Of a stretch of DNA of 64,000 bases, positions 8,655-22,685 are shown in pieces; the stretch's first letter is position 1, and the number at the start of each line of letters is the position of its first letter. The translations under genes were made by a program, and so were the position numbers. The notes beneath the pieces were generated by a model. It was not told the DNA's origin. It saw nothing but the letters and a program-made list of their open reading frames with translations, and ran no database searches. The stretch is from Lingula anatina (lineage: Eukaryota; Brachiopoda; Lingulata; Lingulida; Lingulidae), in contig NW_019774425.1 in NCBI RefSeq assembly GCF_001039355.2, positions 258,543-322,542 of the forward strand. The letters run 5' to 3'.

Positions 8655-9921
8655 GTAAGTCTTTTCCCAATAATTGTACCTCTAGCATAGGTAGTGAGGT
8701 ACCTTGGATCTGGCCTGCAGCGTCTGTGCCCACACTTATCTGCACATGTCCTCCACATATAAAACATTAATTGCTACCACTACTCATAGACTATTCTGAA
8801 ATACTGAAATATTAAGTTATTTGGTTTTGTACATGACATTGGGATCAGTCATCGTATGGAGGCACCATTGCCAAAACCTTTCTGTTTAAAACATATATGT
8901 ATAATATCTCAATAAATTATAATTATCAAATTTAAAAAATCATGGGTATAGTCATATTGACGTAAAAAGGGATATGTCATATGAAATCAATCAAACCTTA
9001 AATCTGTGTTGGCCTTTGACCTCTTTTCAAGGTCAAATAGGGATGTTGAGGTAATTTTTTTTTTTGTGTGTGTGTGTTAAAAATGTTGTTTCTAGTGCTT
9101 ATCATAAATTTCGTGGGCCAATGCTTCACTGTAACAGTTAATATTATCCTTAAGTTTGGGGTCAGTGGGTGCTTTTACGTGTGACTACCATTATTATAAT
9201 ATGTTAACACTAAATTTCCTCTTTATGTTGTCATGGCAACTGCTGGAAAATCATGGTTGTTGCAATTTCTGTTTTAAGTTTCCTGAATACCACTACTACT
9301 ACTAGAATATTAGCAAAATGAACCCTTTTTTTCAGGCCAAACATTTTGGTAAGGTGAAGAGAGCTAAATTAAAATTTAAATCTTATATTATTGATCTGAA
9401 TAAATGTCAGGCTTAAATTAATTGATATTGATAGTACTGTGATTGTTTCAGGAACTGGAAGATGCAGAGTTTATACCTGTGGATGGTAAAAGTCCTCCTG
9501 TGGTTCCAAAGTTAAACTTGTCTCAGTCTGTCATAAAAAGTGAAACAGGAGCAGAAAAAGAAATAACTGAATCCAACATGGTGAGTTTTAATGTCCATTC
9601 TCTTGGTGGTTCCTCAATAGTATATACATTAGGCATTCACCAAGTTAAGAATTCTAATAAAAAGCCCTAACTTGTTTTCTGTATTGTATGGAGCAACCAT
9701 TACTAAATTTCACAATTTGTTTTTTTTATTTTGACATGAAAAGGAAATTGTATGGTAAAAAGAAATCACAGGTCTGTCATTATCTTTGGGACCCTTGTAT
9801 AGGTCCTATCTTCTATTTAGTTTTCCCTGTGTATAACACATTCCCAGGTATAGTATTTCACATGACATAGATTAATGCAAACCATCCCATCTGCCAGAGT
9901 TCAGGTATCAGTCATATTAGC

Positions 9922-9982
<61 letters not shown>

Positions 9983-12900
9983 TTTTTGGGTGTTGGAGGA
10001 TTGAACAATAAAATGGCTGATACAGTATGAAAATTAGTTAACTAGTAGCGGTATATGTAGCAGCATGCTACAAATACAAAGAGTAGACTTCATCAATCAA
10101 TATAGATGTTAGATGTACTTATAAAGTATCATAGCTGTTCTTGGCTTCTCAGACCTTTTGTCACAAATGCCAAGGACTTTTCAAATTTCAAACTTGCTGG
10201 TAGTTTTCCATTCATTTGCGACTGTCTAGGAACAAATAACATAAAAAAATCCCCCTAGCATTATTACTGCTGTATCGTTTGATAATGGTGATTTCCATGA
10301 CTTTCAAACACCTAACTAAAATAAATGTGATGTGGGTGCTACATAGCTTTCATTTGTGGTGAAAGTGTAAACAATCTCAGTTCTGGGTTCAAGCTGAGGA
10401 CGCTTGTCCTGATAATAATGATGATGATGACAATCAGAACAACAACAACAACAACAAAAATTATAAAAAGAACCACATTGTTCAGAAAGACTTGAATCAA
10501 CTCTCACAGACTACCTTCATCTACCAGAGACTAAAAATTAAAATTACATAAACTTGCGAAGAATTTCTGGTTAGTTAAGATTTTGAAATCTGTGTAGAAT
10601 TGCGTTTAAAGCAAAACTACAGTCTATGAATAAAACTCTTTCATATAAGTATGTCCAAAAGTTTTAAAATGATTTGTGTGCACATACTGAGGACATCGTC
10701 AACACTCTTGTTATTTTGGTATACAAATTAAAACAGTGTTTTTTGATACAATGTTTATAACATAAGGTAAATCCAGTTTTTCAAGAAGAACAAAGAACAG
10801 GAACCATCACAGGTGCCTTGTTTTTGCATGAAGATGATGAACTTAAGCAGTCTAGTTAGCATTATCAGTTTTGTCATGTTTGGTGTAAAATTTGTTAGGC
10901 TTGTTTAGAAGGGTTTGTCATCCTTTGGTCCCTTGTTATATACAATATCTACATAGGTTCAAATCCCTATAGTTGTAGAAAATTCTTTTTTTTTTAATTG
11001 ACTAACATCTCTTTAATGTGTGGAAAAATCATATCTGGTTACTGCTCTCTGATAATGTTTTTAGATACAGATATGATGTTGAATCATCTGACAGCATTTT
11101 GAGGACGAATTCAGCTCTTCTGCTGATAGAATGTACCAAGTCATGACAGCTTTAGATCAAGCATCACAAAAAGAGAAATGGTAGTCTTCATTTTTTTTTT
11201 TTTTTTTTCGGAAAATTGTCCAGAGACTTGTGAAGGTTTTAGTCAGTTTTAATAAAATTAAAAGAGTGAGATGTATGTAGTGAATCCACAAAACAGAACA
11301 TTTTCCTTGTTTCCAATCATTGTCAGAAATATTTACCCTGAGATAGCAGTGCCACATTAAAATATTGTGGATATAGATTTAAACCAAAACAACATTTCAT
11401 AAGGCAGGCAAAACCGTCTTTATCATTTGAAAAGGTCACATGTAATCTGAATGTAGTGTTTATCATTTAGGAAAAATGATATATTCTGACAGAATTCTAA
11501 CATTTGTATGGCTAATCCATTGTTGAAACAGAATTGAAAACCACAGTTTGTCCTGTGCACATGATTAATGTAATATGATCATATATACTGCATCTACTGG
11601 TTGTCTTATTTAAGTGCTTATTTAACAGGACACTCATGATAATGTCTCATTACTGGGTCAGCTTTCAACAACACTGTGAACATACAGAAAGGGTGTGAGT
11701 GCTGCATCAACCTCTATAGCCTTGACATTCATCTATAGGTCCTGGAAATTGTGTCTCTTTAACGATTTCGATTTAGAAAAACACAAATGAGAATGCATTT
11801 ATGTGTATAAAAAGGATGAAGAACAATTGTACTAATTGTCTTTTCTGAGGGCTGCAGCACCTGCCAAGTTGCCAGCATTTTAGTATTCAAAATGAGTCGA
11901 TAAGTTGATTATTGTATTCTTAGCAATAGAATAATGCCTGAAACAAATAGAAATGATGGTCAGAAGTTTGTAGAGTGGTAGTCAGTTCCTAAAAGGACTT
12001 AATTTTTTGTATGGGTCCTCCTTGAAGGTTGAGTGTTTCGGTCAGATTATGATATTTAACTCTAAGACAAATAGAAATAATATCCCTTAATTCTTTTCAA
12101 TGCTGAACTTTAAATTAAAACTTCAAGTTTCTAAGATGTTAACATATATTTTTCAGCTCTTAATAATTAATGTATTTGTTAAAATATCAATAGCACATTA
12201 AAACTGATTAGTATTTTTAAAATGCATTTTTTCAAACATATTTAATATGCTGTACTACCTAGTATTTTAGTGCCATTATGAATGATCCCTTAGACTAGTA
12301 CATATTCATTTCTATTTTTTATATCTCCAAACTATATACCTTTGCATTTTTACAGGGCAATAACAGCCGCCATAGTACAGACTCCTTTGCTGAACTGCAC
12401 CAAAGAATAGAAGCATTGGAAGAAGAAAATAAAATGGTAATGATTTTTGTCATTAGTTAATGACATTTTCATTCCAGTTGGGATTCCAACTTCTTTTTAA
12501 TGGGATTAAAATGTGATTTGGTTTTTAGTAAAGGGCCTTTACTTGTTTGATCCTAAAAGTGACATTGGTAAGTACTGTAAGTAGTATTTTAAAACTTTTA
12601 ATTGACTATTGTGCAACATATCATTTGTAGATTTTATGTGGGTCTGTTTGTTTTAAAGAAATAAATTGAATAAGGTAAATATTCAATCTTTTCAGTGGGG
12701 AAAATTGGGAATTTTACAGATACCAATTTTTTTCAAGTCATAAATTCTTAAAATTGCAACATTCCTCCTGAGTGAAAGAGACAAAACTGAAAAGCAGTCA
12801 ACCATTATAATTCTATTCCATACAGTAAAGGCACCACTATTGCCACATAGAAACATCATTTTAATGATTAAAAAAAATTAATATCTGAGACTGGCAAATT

Positions 12901-15900
12901 TTCCCCATCGAAACGATCGAGTCATTACCATAATCAGTGGAAAAAAAAGCTGCGCTTCAAAAACTGCTAGTAAGTGTGATCTAATATAGCCATTACTGGT
13001 ATATTTTATTCATGCTACATTATTTGATTATGTGTCACATCCCTTATAATGACTTTTAGGGGCCTGGATCTTAATTGCAGCTTTTCTTTGGGATAATAAG
13101 CTGGGCTAGTGCTATTAATATTGTCATTTAGTTTCTAAGGAATATGTGTATTTTCATAGATATAAATTCACATGCATCTGTATCTATAAATTAGCAGTTT
13201 GTTGGCTTTTCCAGAAAATGATAATATAAGCCATTTGAGAACTTTGAGCATATGAAGTATTTTGTCAAAGGAAAATGTTGTTACTGTTGGAAGAAAAGTT
13301 TTGATTTTACCTTATCACCCCCATTTGTGTTTGTAATTATACTAATGAATTAGATGTGAAACACTTTACACATATTGAGTGAAGTCTTTATCTTATCAAG
13401 TGTTGTGAAATGTAGGAATATGTTTGCAAATTGGTCAGCTTTTACTCAAGTGATTAGTTGAAAAAATATGGTATATAAATGGAAATGGTTCCTAAGGGAA
13501 TTGAATTCTCTTTCACTGTTGTTGGGGAAATTGTGTCTTGTAATGATAATTAATTAGTCTAATGCATGGCTTCTTTTCAATTGGTTTGATAACTGTAGCT
13601 GTTCTGCTATAGATACAGAAAGAGTACACATAATCAAGAGTACATGGGTTAGCTGATGTAGTGCCTTGAGAAACAAATTAAAACTATATTATACCAATTC
13701 CTTCTCATTGCAGTTGAAAGAAACAGTACAGAAGCAACAAGAAAAAATCCAGATTCTAGAAGAGAAGGTGGGTAAGGAGGCCATAACCCCTGCAGTGCAT
13801 TAAGGGTTTAGTGTCAAGCAGAAAAATATAGGCACAAAGGCCTTGGCAACTACAGTGAAGTCCAGGGCAGAGGCTCTGTGTCCCTAGTGACTAACAACAG
13901 GCAAGGAGAGCTTAGTGGCTGAAATGAACTAAAGGGTAAAGGGTCAATGTCCCTAGTAATGAACTAAAAGGTAGAGGGTCAATGTCCCTAGTAATGAACT
14001 GGAGGGTAGAGGGTCAATGTCCCTAATAATTAAACCTGCATTAGGAGGTTTTTTTTAATCTGCAATGTACTAACAGCCCTGTGCCAGGGATATGAAATGC
14101 AGCATGTCATATTCTTCCCTGCAAACTGTATCTGCACGCACATGCTTTTGCAACTAATTGTTTGCCATTTCTTTTTTTTATGATCTTTGCTTATTTGCAA
14201 CCTGCTAACTGAAAATAAGTTACTGATGTTGGCAAGCAAAACATATATTATGTATATGATAATTTCAGCAAGATTAGCTCATGACAAAATTCAGTGTTAA
14301 TGATTTAAATTTTTAAAGAGCTACCTGCATATACAATCAATTTATTACATGGCAATGGCTTCAAGTTTAGTCATTTTTAAGATCTGTGTTTTACTAGTTA
14401 TTTGAATTTATCTAAATTCTGCTCTGCACATATTGTCAAAATCTTTTAAAAATCAGGAAAAGGTAAAGTCAATCTATATATTTTTTTTGTTTTGTTTTTT
14501 AACATGTGTTCAGTATAAAGACAAGATTTTTTTTAAAAAAATATTATATTTAAGGATTGCATAGTCATGGCATAAAAATGACATCATTAAAAATTTTTGA
14601 TTCCAGTGTTGTGGAAAAGGAATGAAATTTTTATTTTTTCAGATTTCAGTAATGTGGAATAGAATTTCAAATTTATGAGATTTTTTTTTCGTGAATTATT
14701 CTGCTGTCGATCCATTAAAAAAATAGATTAAAGAAGTGTGGTCTTAATGCAAAGTATTGTGTTATTTATTAAATAAACTATTTTGACATTTGTAAACATT
14801 TGTTAAAAATATATTTCTATTAGATAAAAGTTTAGTGAATGTGTTTGTGAACCATATTTGCACTTCATATAAGCACAACAACATATACATAGTTTTATAC
14901 TGCATAAAGCTGGCTGACTCCATGAAAATACAAAGCAATTCTTGGAATCAGTTATTTCCATTTTCCTACTTTTTCCCTGCATGACTATTATTATATGTAT
15001 ATATAATTGCACCAGCATGAGGTGAACTGAAGGACAAGTGTGCCACACCAAATTGAGATCTGAGCGTAATTATGAATGATTACAGGAGGACACTCCATAC
15101 CTCAAAGTAATGTCTAATTGCTATACAGTACAGGCATGATTAACCTTGCAATAGCATAGCTTCAGGATAAGATGGGGTGAAAGTCCTGTACTAGGTGAGG
15201 TCAGGACAATGTAATTATGTTTTGACACACAAAAAATGTGTTAGGAGCCTGTTCACATGAAGCAATATTTTGATGTAGTGTGAACTGGTGTGCTGCCTCC
15301 AAAATAATGATAATTTCCAAAATTTAAATAAAAAGATCAATAGTAGAGTTTCTTTGAAATGTATTCGTCTGTTACAATGAAAAAGACCAGTTGGAGGTGA
15401 CCCCAAGCATCTGTTTGATATATGTTATAAAGTGTTTGTTTGTGGGATTACTTGATAAGGGGATCTACTTGTTTGGAAAACCAAACTTAGAATTGAGAGT
15501 TTTGTTATGGCTTCCTCAAACTATATCACCTTGATCCACTCTTCAAAATCAAAGGTCACCTCTTTTAATGTTTGTTAGCATCAAAAAAGTGATACAGAAT
15601 CATCAACTCTAAAATGCAGAAGCCTCTCAAAAACATTTATTACTGGCATTTATTTGAAAAACATTCACGGCATAACTACCAAACCATGTATTTTTTACAT
15701 TAATATTTATTTATTTATTTATTTATTGGGGAGTGGAAACAGTATAATTTATTGATGTATTTAAATGAGGTAGTGGTGCTGCAGATTGGCACCAAATGTT
15801 TTGTTCCCTCTGTCATTCTGTCCTTACATTACCCCCCTTTGAATACTGGTCTAAGATACAGCCTTACCACAGTGGTTATCAGCAAGTGGTGTGAAAAGAT

Positions 15901-17858
15901 TTTTATTTGACAGTTTGACAGCAGTTTCTCCCTTTTAGTTGTGATTCACAGGTATGTTTATTATGCCCATTTTATTGAAAAAGCACCAATGAATCCAAGT
16001 GCACCATTGTCAGTAAACTTAGAGCTCTTTATTGGCTTAACAAAGAGGCAATCATGAGGATGTCTTTGAAGAGGATGTAGCATATTATTTTTGATTGATA
16101 CACCTAAATAGGATATAAATATAACTATTATATAAAACGCAGTAGGTTTGTACTCATTGCCTCAGATAAACACTGGAACAATCCACTGAAACATAGATAT
16201 TATTTCAAGAACTGTATTAGTAGTAATTGTGCTGCCACAAATGACAGGAATAATTTCTATAGAACAAAGGTTCAAGTGGTTTTCCCAAGTTGTAATTTAA
16301 GTGCCTATGTATTGATTTGAACTCTGTTTAGCCTTTGTTTGATTTCTGTACGAAAGTACATTCTTGTTGTTTTTATGTCCCTTTCCACAATGTACATTAC
16401 GCTTGTCTGTATCAAAATGGTTTGAGAGATTGACCACTTAATTGCAGTGCCATTAAGTTTGAGAGTCGCCTAAATGGATCCCCTACACTGAAACCGTCAC
16501 CCTAACCAGATTTGTTTTCTTGGCCGTAACAGATGGAAGCAAACTTCTGAAACTCCACCTAGCACAATAAGATGTTAGAAATAGTCTATGTGTTTCAATA
16601 AAGATAGTTGTAACACAATGTAAAAAGGACCTATGGTTATTTTTGGCATCTGCACTGCTTTTCCAGGGCCTGCTTTGTCGTTTTCAACTAATACGAAAAC
16701 AAATATATTGAATAACACATTTTAGATCTTTACACAAATGAAATAGAAGCTGTTATTTTGTTGATTATTTATTTATTTATTTATTTATTTATCTTCCACC
16801 TTAAGGATGAAAGTAGTAAAAAAAGATAATATCACAAACATGCATAAAATCACTCTAAAAAATGGTCGGTCAGGTTGACATATAACACGTCATTGAGTAA
16901 AAAAAAAAACTGAAAAAATAAAGTAAAGAGTTGCACCATGTTGTATTCAATGGCACCCGCATTGTACCCTGGGTGATTAATAGTTATTATATTTGGATTA
17001 AAGCTATTTAAATAGTACACTATGGCTTAATCTATCTCCATTATCTTTTCACTAAAAAAGTGTAGCATTCGAGTTCGCTAAACATGGCTTTGAAAACTCT
17101 GATTTGATGTGTTTTGTCATGGAGTCTGGAGATCATAATGAAAGCATTTCTTTCTAAGAAATCAAGATACAAATAGAAGTCTTGCATTTGATTGTTGACA
17201 TAAATTTTGATTGATAAGAATTAAGAACAAGGACAACTGGGTTGCACTCTTCACTGATAAAAAGACTGGTTGCATGCATTTTTTATGCCATCAATAAAAA
17301 TAACAGTATTTGTAAAGTAGCTCACTAAGAATAACATAAATGCACTCATTTAACTTTGTTGGCTTTAGAAATAAAATAGAAGACAATGGACAACCGACAG
17401 CTTTTTAATTACAATGAAAGAAGAAATCAAGTTTGATTTCTCTACAAAAGTACATTCTTGTTGTTTTTATGTCCCTTTTCACATTGTGCATTACGCTTGT
17501 CTGTATCAAAATGGTTTGTGAGATTGACCACCTAATAGCACTGCCATGAAGTTTGAGAGTCGCCTAAATGGAGCCTTGGGTGTTCTACAGTCTTTAATCT
17601 CCAAATATGCTCTGTTCAAAACATATTCAGCATAGATTTATCATTGTTGATTCTAAAGTGTAAAAATCTTGAATAATTTTGACTGATAAAGGACTGAGGG
17701 CTAAAATTAAAACCCATGAGTTATAATTTCATTTCACACATATAACAAATAAAACATCCACTATGCATGCTTTACCACAGAATTTCAAGTAGAATTTGTT
17801 GAGTCAACATAGTTTGCCTCTTAATTACCATTAGAAAATGTCCCCTTAAATATGCACG

Positions 17859-17896
<38 letters not shown>

Positions 17897-20800
17897 ACCA
17901 CACACAGAAGATGTTTTACATATTTACTAGCTCTTTTCTTGGACATATAATCATATGTTAATTTTCCCTTTTTTCTGCAAATGAATACAAGTGCATAATT
18001 TAATTTTTAGGAAGGTAATGGACAATTTCCATGTTTGAAATCCAGTATGAATAGATCAGTTGTTTGTGTACGTGTATGTGCACGTGCATATTTTCATGTA
18101 ATTGGAATTCTAGTGCAATTTCCAGTTAGATTACATTGAACCAAGTTAATAGATATTCATGGAAAAATATCTTATTACTCTCTAAGTTCTGTAGAGAATA
18201 ATAGGGAATAATGGTTGTTTGAAACAAACATAGGGGATTTTCTGGGAAAATGTTATTGCCAGCAGCTATTATCTTAGCTTTAAGGTTAAATGGATACACA
18301 TGCAACTAATGCATGACTAACTCACAGTGACCTGTTGATAAAATGTCACCAGAATAATGTTTGTAATAAAGATCATCAGATCTAGTATATGCTGAGGCCA
18401 ACACCTCAGTGTCAATTCATAGTTGAGAAAACTAACTCCCAACTTCTTTTCACCATGAAAAAATGGAATACAGTATTGAATGTTGCCTAAAAATAATTAA
18501 ATTAAAAGTAATTCCATCATTTCTTTGTTTTAATGAAAAAGTTTTTTAAAGCAATTTAGAACAAGTTTTTATAGCACAATACATCAAAATTTTGCAAATC
18601 CTCCTTTCCTAAAGAAGTATCTGCAAATGCATTATTTTACTCGATTAATTTTTATGTACAGACACAGAGCACGATAAGTGGAAGGCAGTTTTACTTTTTG
18701 GCTTTATATTTACAGAGCTGATGAATATTCATAAAACGCAGGTCAAGTTCGAAAATCAGCATGATCGGGCCATTATTGTAGAAGTTATGCTGTNGGGGAG
18801 TGGAAACAGTATAATTTATTGATGTATTTAAATGAGGTAGTGGTGCTGCAGATTGGCACCAAATGTTTTGTTCCCTCTGTCATTCTGTCCTTACATTACC
18901 CCCCTTTGAATACTGGTCTAAGATATAGCCTTACCACAGTGGTTATCAGCAAGTGGTGTGAAAAGATTTTTATTTGACAGTTTGACAGCAGTTTCTCCCT
19001 TTTAGTTGTGATTCACAGGTATGTTTATTATGCCCATTTTATTGAAAAAGCACCAATGAATCCAAGTGCACCATTGTCAGTAAACTTAGAGCTCTTTATT
19101 GGCTTAACAAAGAGGCAATCATGAGGATGTCTTTGAAGAGGATGTAGCATATTATTTTTGAGTGATACACCTAAATAGGATATAAATATAACTATTATAT
19201 AAAACGCAATAGGTTTGTACTCATTGCCTCAGATAAACACTGGAACAATCCACTGAAACATAGATATTATTTCAAGAACTGTATTAGTAGTAATAGTGCT
19301 GCCACAAATGACAGGAATAATTTCTATAGAACAAAGGTTCAAGTGGTTTTCCCAAGTTGTAATTTAAGTGCCTATGTATTGATTTGAACTCTGTTTAGCC
19401 TTTGTTTGATTTCTGTACGAAAGTACATTCTTGTTGTTTTTATGTCCCTTTCCATAATGTACATCACGCTTGTCTGTATCAAAATGGTTTGAGAGATTGA
19501 CCACTTAATTGCACTGCCATTAAGTTTGAGAGTCGCCTAAATGGATCCCCTATACTGAAACCGTCGCCTTAACCAGATTTGTTTTCTTGGCCGTAACAGA
19601 TGGAAGCAAACTTCTGAAACTCCACCTAGCACATTAAGATGTTAGAAATAGTCTATGTGTTTCAATAAAGATAGTTGTAACACAATGTAAAAAGGACCTA
19701 TGGTTATTTTTGGCATCTGCACTGCTTTTCCAGGGCCTGCTTTGTCGTTTTCAACTAATACGAAAACAAATATATTGAATAACACATTTTAGATCTTTAC
19801 ACAAATGAAATAAAAGCTGTTATTTTGTTGATTATTTATTTATTTATTTATTTATTTATCTTCCACCTTAAGGATGAAAGTAGTAAAAAAAGATAATATC
19901 ACAAACATGCATAAAATCACTCTAAAAAATGGTCGGTCAGGTTGACATATAACACGTCATTGAGTAAAAAAAAACACTGAAAAAATAAAGTAAAGAGTTG
20001 CACCATGTTGTATTCAATGGCACCCGCATTGTACCCTGGGTGATTAATAGTTATTATATTTGGATTAAAGCTATTTAAATAGTACACTATGGCTTAATCT
20101 ATCTCCATTATCTTTTCACTAAAAAAAGTGTAGCATTCGAGTTCGCTAAACATGGCTTTGAAAACTCTGATTTGATGTGTTTTGTCATGGAGTCTGGAGA
20201 TCATAATGAAAGCATTTCTTTCTAAGAAATCAAGATACAAATAGAAGTCTTGCATTTGATTGTTGACATAAATTTTGATTGATAAGAATTAAGAACAAGG
20301 ACAACTGGGTTGCACTCTTCACTGATAAAAAGACTGGTTGCATGCATTTTTTATGCCATCAATAAAAATAACAGTATTTGTAAAGTAGCTCACTAAGAAT
20401 AACATAAATGCACTCATTTAACTTTGTTGGCTGTAGAAATAAAATAGAAGACAATTAACAACCAACTGCTTTTTAATTACAATGAAAGAAGAATTTGTTT
20501 GATTTCTGTACAAAAGTACATTCTTGTTGTTTTTATGTCCCTTTCCACAATGTACATAATGCTTGTCTGTATCAAAATGGTTTGAGAGATTGACCACTTA
20601 ACTGCAGTGCCATTACGTTAGAGAGTCCCCTGCACTGAAACCAGCTCTTTAACCAGATTTATTTTTCTTGGTGGTAACAGTTGGAAGCAACTTCTGAAAC
20701 TCCACCTAGCACAGTAAGATGTTAGAAGTAGTCTTAAGTGTTTCAATATAGATAGGTGTAACACAATGTAAAAAAAGGGCCTATGGTTATTCTTGGCATC

Positions 20801-20912
20801 TGCACTGCTTTCCAAGGCATGCTTTGTTATTTTCAGCTAATCTAAAAACAAATATATTGAATAACATATTTCAGATCTTTACACAAATGAAAATGAAGCT
20901 GTTATTTTGGCG

Positions 20913-20956
<44 letters not shown>

Positions 20957-21304
20957 TTGGTGAAAGTTAAGACAAACTGCATTCATTGTATTTCAGATTG
21001 TCAAACATGTACACCTTAGGTGTTCTACAGTCTTTAATCTCCAAATATGCTCTGTTCAAAACATATTCAGCATAGATTTATCATTGTTGATTCTAAAGTG
21101 TAAAAATCTTGAATAATTTTGACTGATAAAGGACTGAGGGCTAAAATTAAAACCCATGAGTTATAATTTCATTTCACACATATAACAGATAAAACATTCA
21201 CTATGCATGCTTTACCACGGAATTTCAAGTAGAATTTGTTGAGTCAACATAGTTTGCCTCTTAATTAGCATTAGAAAATGTTCTCTTAAATATGTATGCA
21301 CATG

Positions 21305-21335
<31 letters not shown>

Positions 21336-22637
21336 CCACACACAGAAGATGTTTTACATATTTACTAGCTTTACTCTTTTCTTGGACATATTATCATATG
21401 TTAATTTTCCCTTTTTTCTGCAAATGAATACAAGTGCATAATTTAATTTTTAGGAAGGTAATGGACAATTTCCATGTTTGAAATCCAGTATGAATAGATC
21501 AGTTGTTTGTGTACGTGTATGTGCACGTGCACATTTTCATGTAATTGGAATTCTAGTGCAATTTCCAGTTAGATTACATTGAACCAAGTTAATAGATATT
21601 CATGGAAAAATATCTTATTACTCTCTAAGTTCTGTAGAGAATAATAGGGAATAATGGTTGTTTGAAACAAACATAGGGGATTTTCTGGGAAAATGTTATT
21701 GCCAGCAGCTATTATCTTAGCTTTAAGGTTAAATGGATACACATGCAACTAATGCATGACTAACTCACAGTGACCTGTTGATAAAATGTCACCAGAATAA
21801 TGTTTGTAATAAAGATCATCAGATCTAGTATATGCTGAGGCCAACACCTCAGTGTCAATTCATAGTTGAGAAAACTAACTCCCAACTTCTTTTCACCATG
21901 AAAAAATGGAATACAGTATTGAATGTTGCCTAAAAATAATTGAATTAAAAGTAATTCCATCTTTTCTTTGTTTTAATGAAAAAAAGTTTTTTAAAGCAAT
22001 TTAGAACAAGATTTTACAGCACAATGCAAAATTTTGAAATGGTAAAATGATAACTTCGGAAGACAACAAACTGCTACTGGAAGTCTTTTGCCTACTTTCA
22101 TTATTAAGTTTAAAGCCTTACCACACAATGTTGACAACCTTGTGAGTTCTAATATTATATCTACATTTGAGCACATAGAGATTCATTTAAGGAGATAAGC
22201 TTAGAGTGCATATTTTTTTGAGTCAGTAACGATTGTCATTTTGTTGCCATATACATCCTTGTTACAGTTTTTACTTAGGAGGTTCAGCAAACAACAAACT
22301 GGAAGTGTACCAGGTACAAAAAAAAATAGTTCATGTTTCAAAATGCAGTTTTGCTTACTCACTGAAAGAAGAATACACGAATATCAGCAAGTGCTAGCGG
22401 GCTATTTCAGAAGATGGCATGGGTAGTAAGAGTTGGCTTGAGTAAAATGGCTCAGTTGACAATTTAATATCTTCACTTTAACTTTGAAATAATATGGAGG
22501 TAATAGAATGAACAAATATGTCTTCATTTACCAAAAAATATGTTGAATAGCAAGTTTCCAAGTATGTGAACTCAATATGCACTTGATATTTTTGACAAAT
22601 ATTTCTAAAAATCTTCATAATCTGAATTGGCAAAATC

Positions 22638-22685
<48 letters not shown>

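Larger units (their letters stand above)
15728..18793. repeat. First copy of a ~3-kb duplication ending at an N
   Basis: Collinear with 18795 onward (offset about 3067) at about 98-99 percent by eye. This copy lacks about 400 bases present at 20620-21015 and about 700 bases present at 22035-22730 of the other copy. Its last ~140 bases (18650-18793) have no counterpart in the other copy. It is intronic to gene A, so the real intron is about 3 kb shorter if the copies are alleles. Confidence 0.8.

Noticed and set aside
17854-21332. CRISPR-like or regularly spaced repeats
   Set aside because: The repetition comes from microsatellites and one large duplication, with no spacer architecture.
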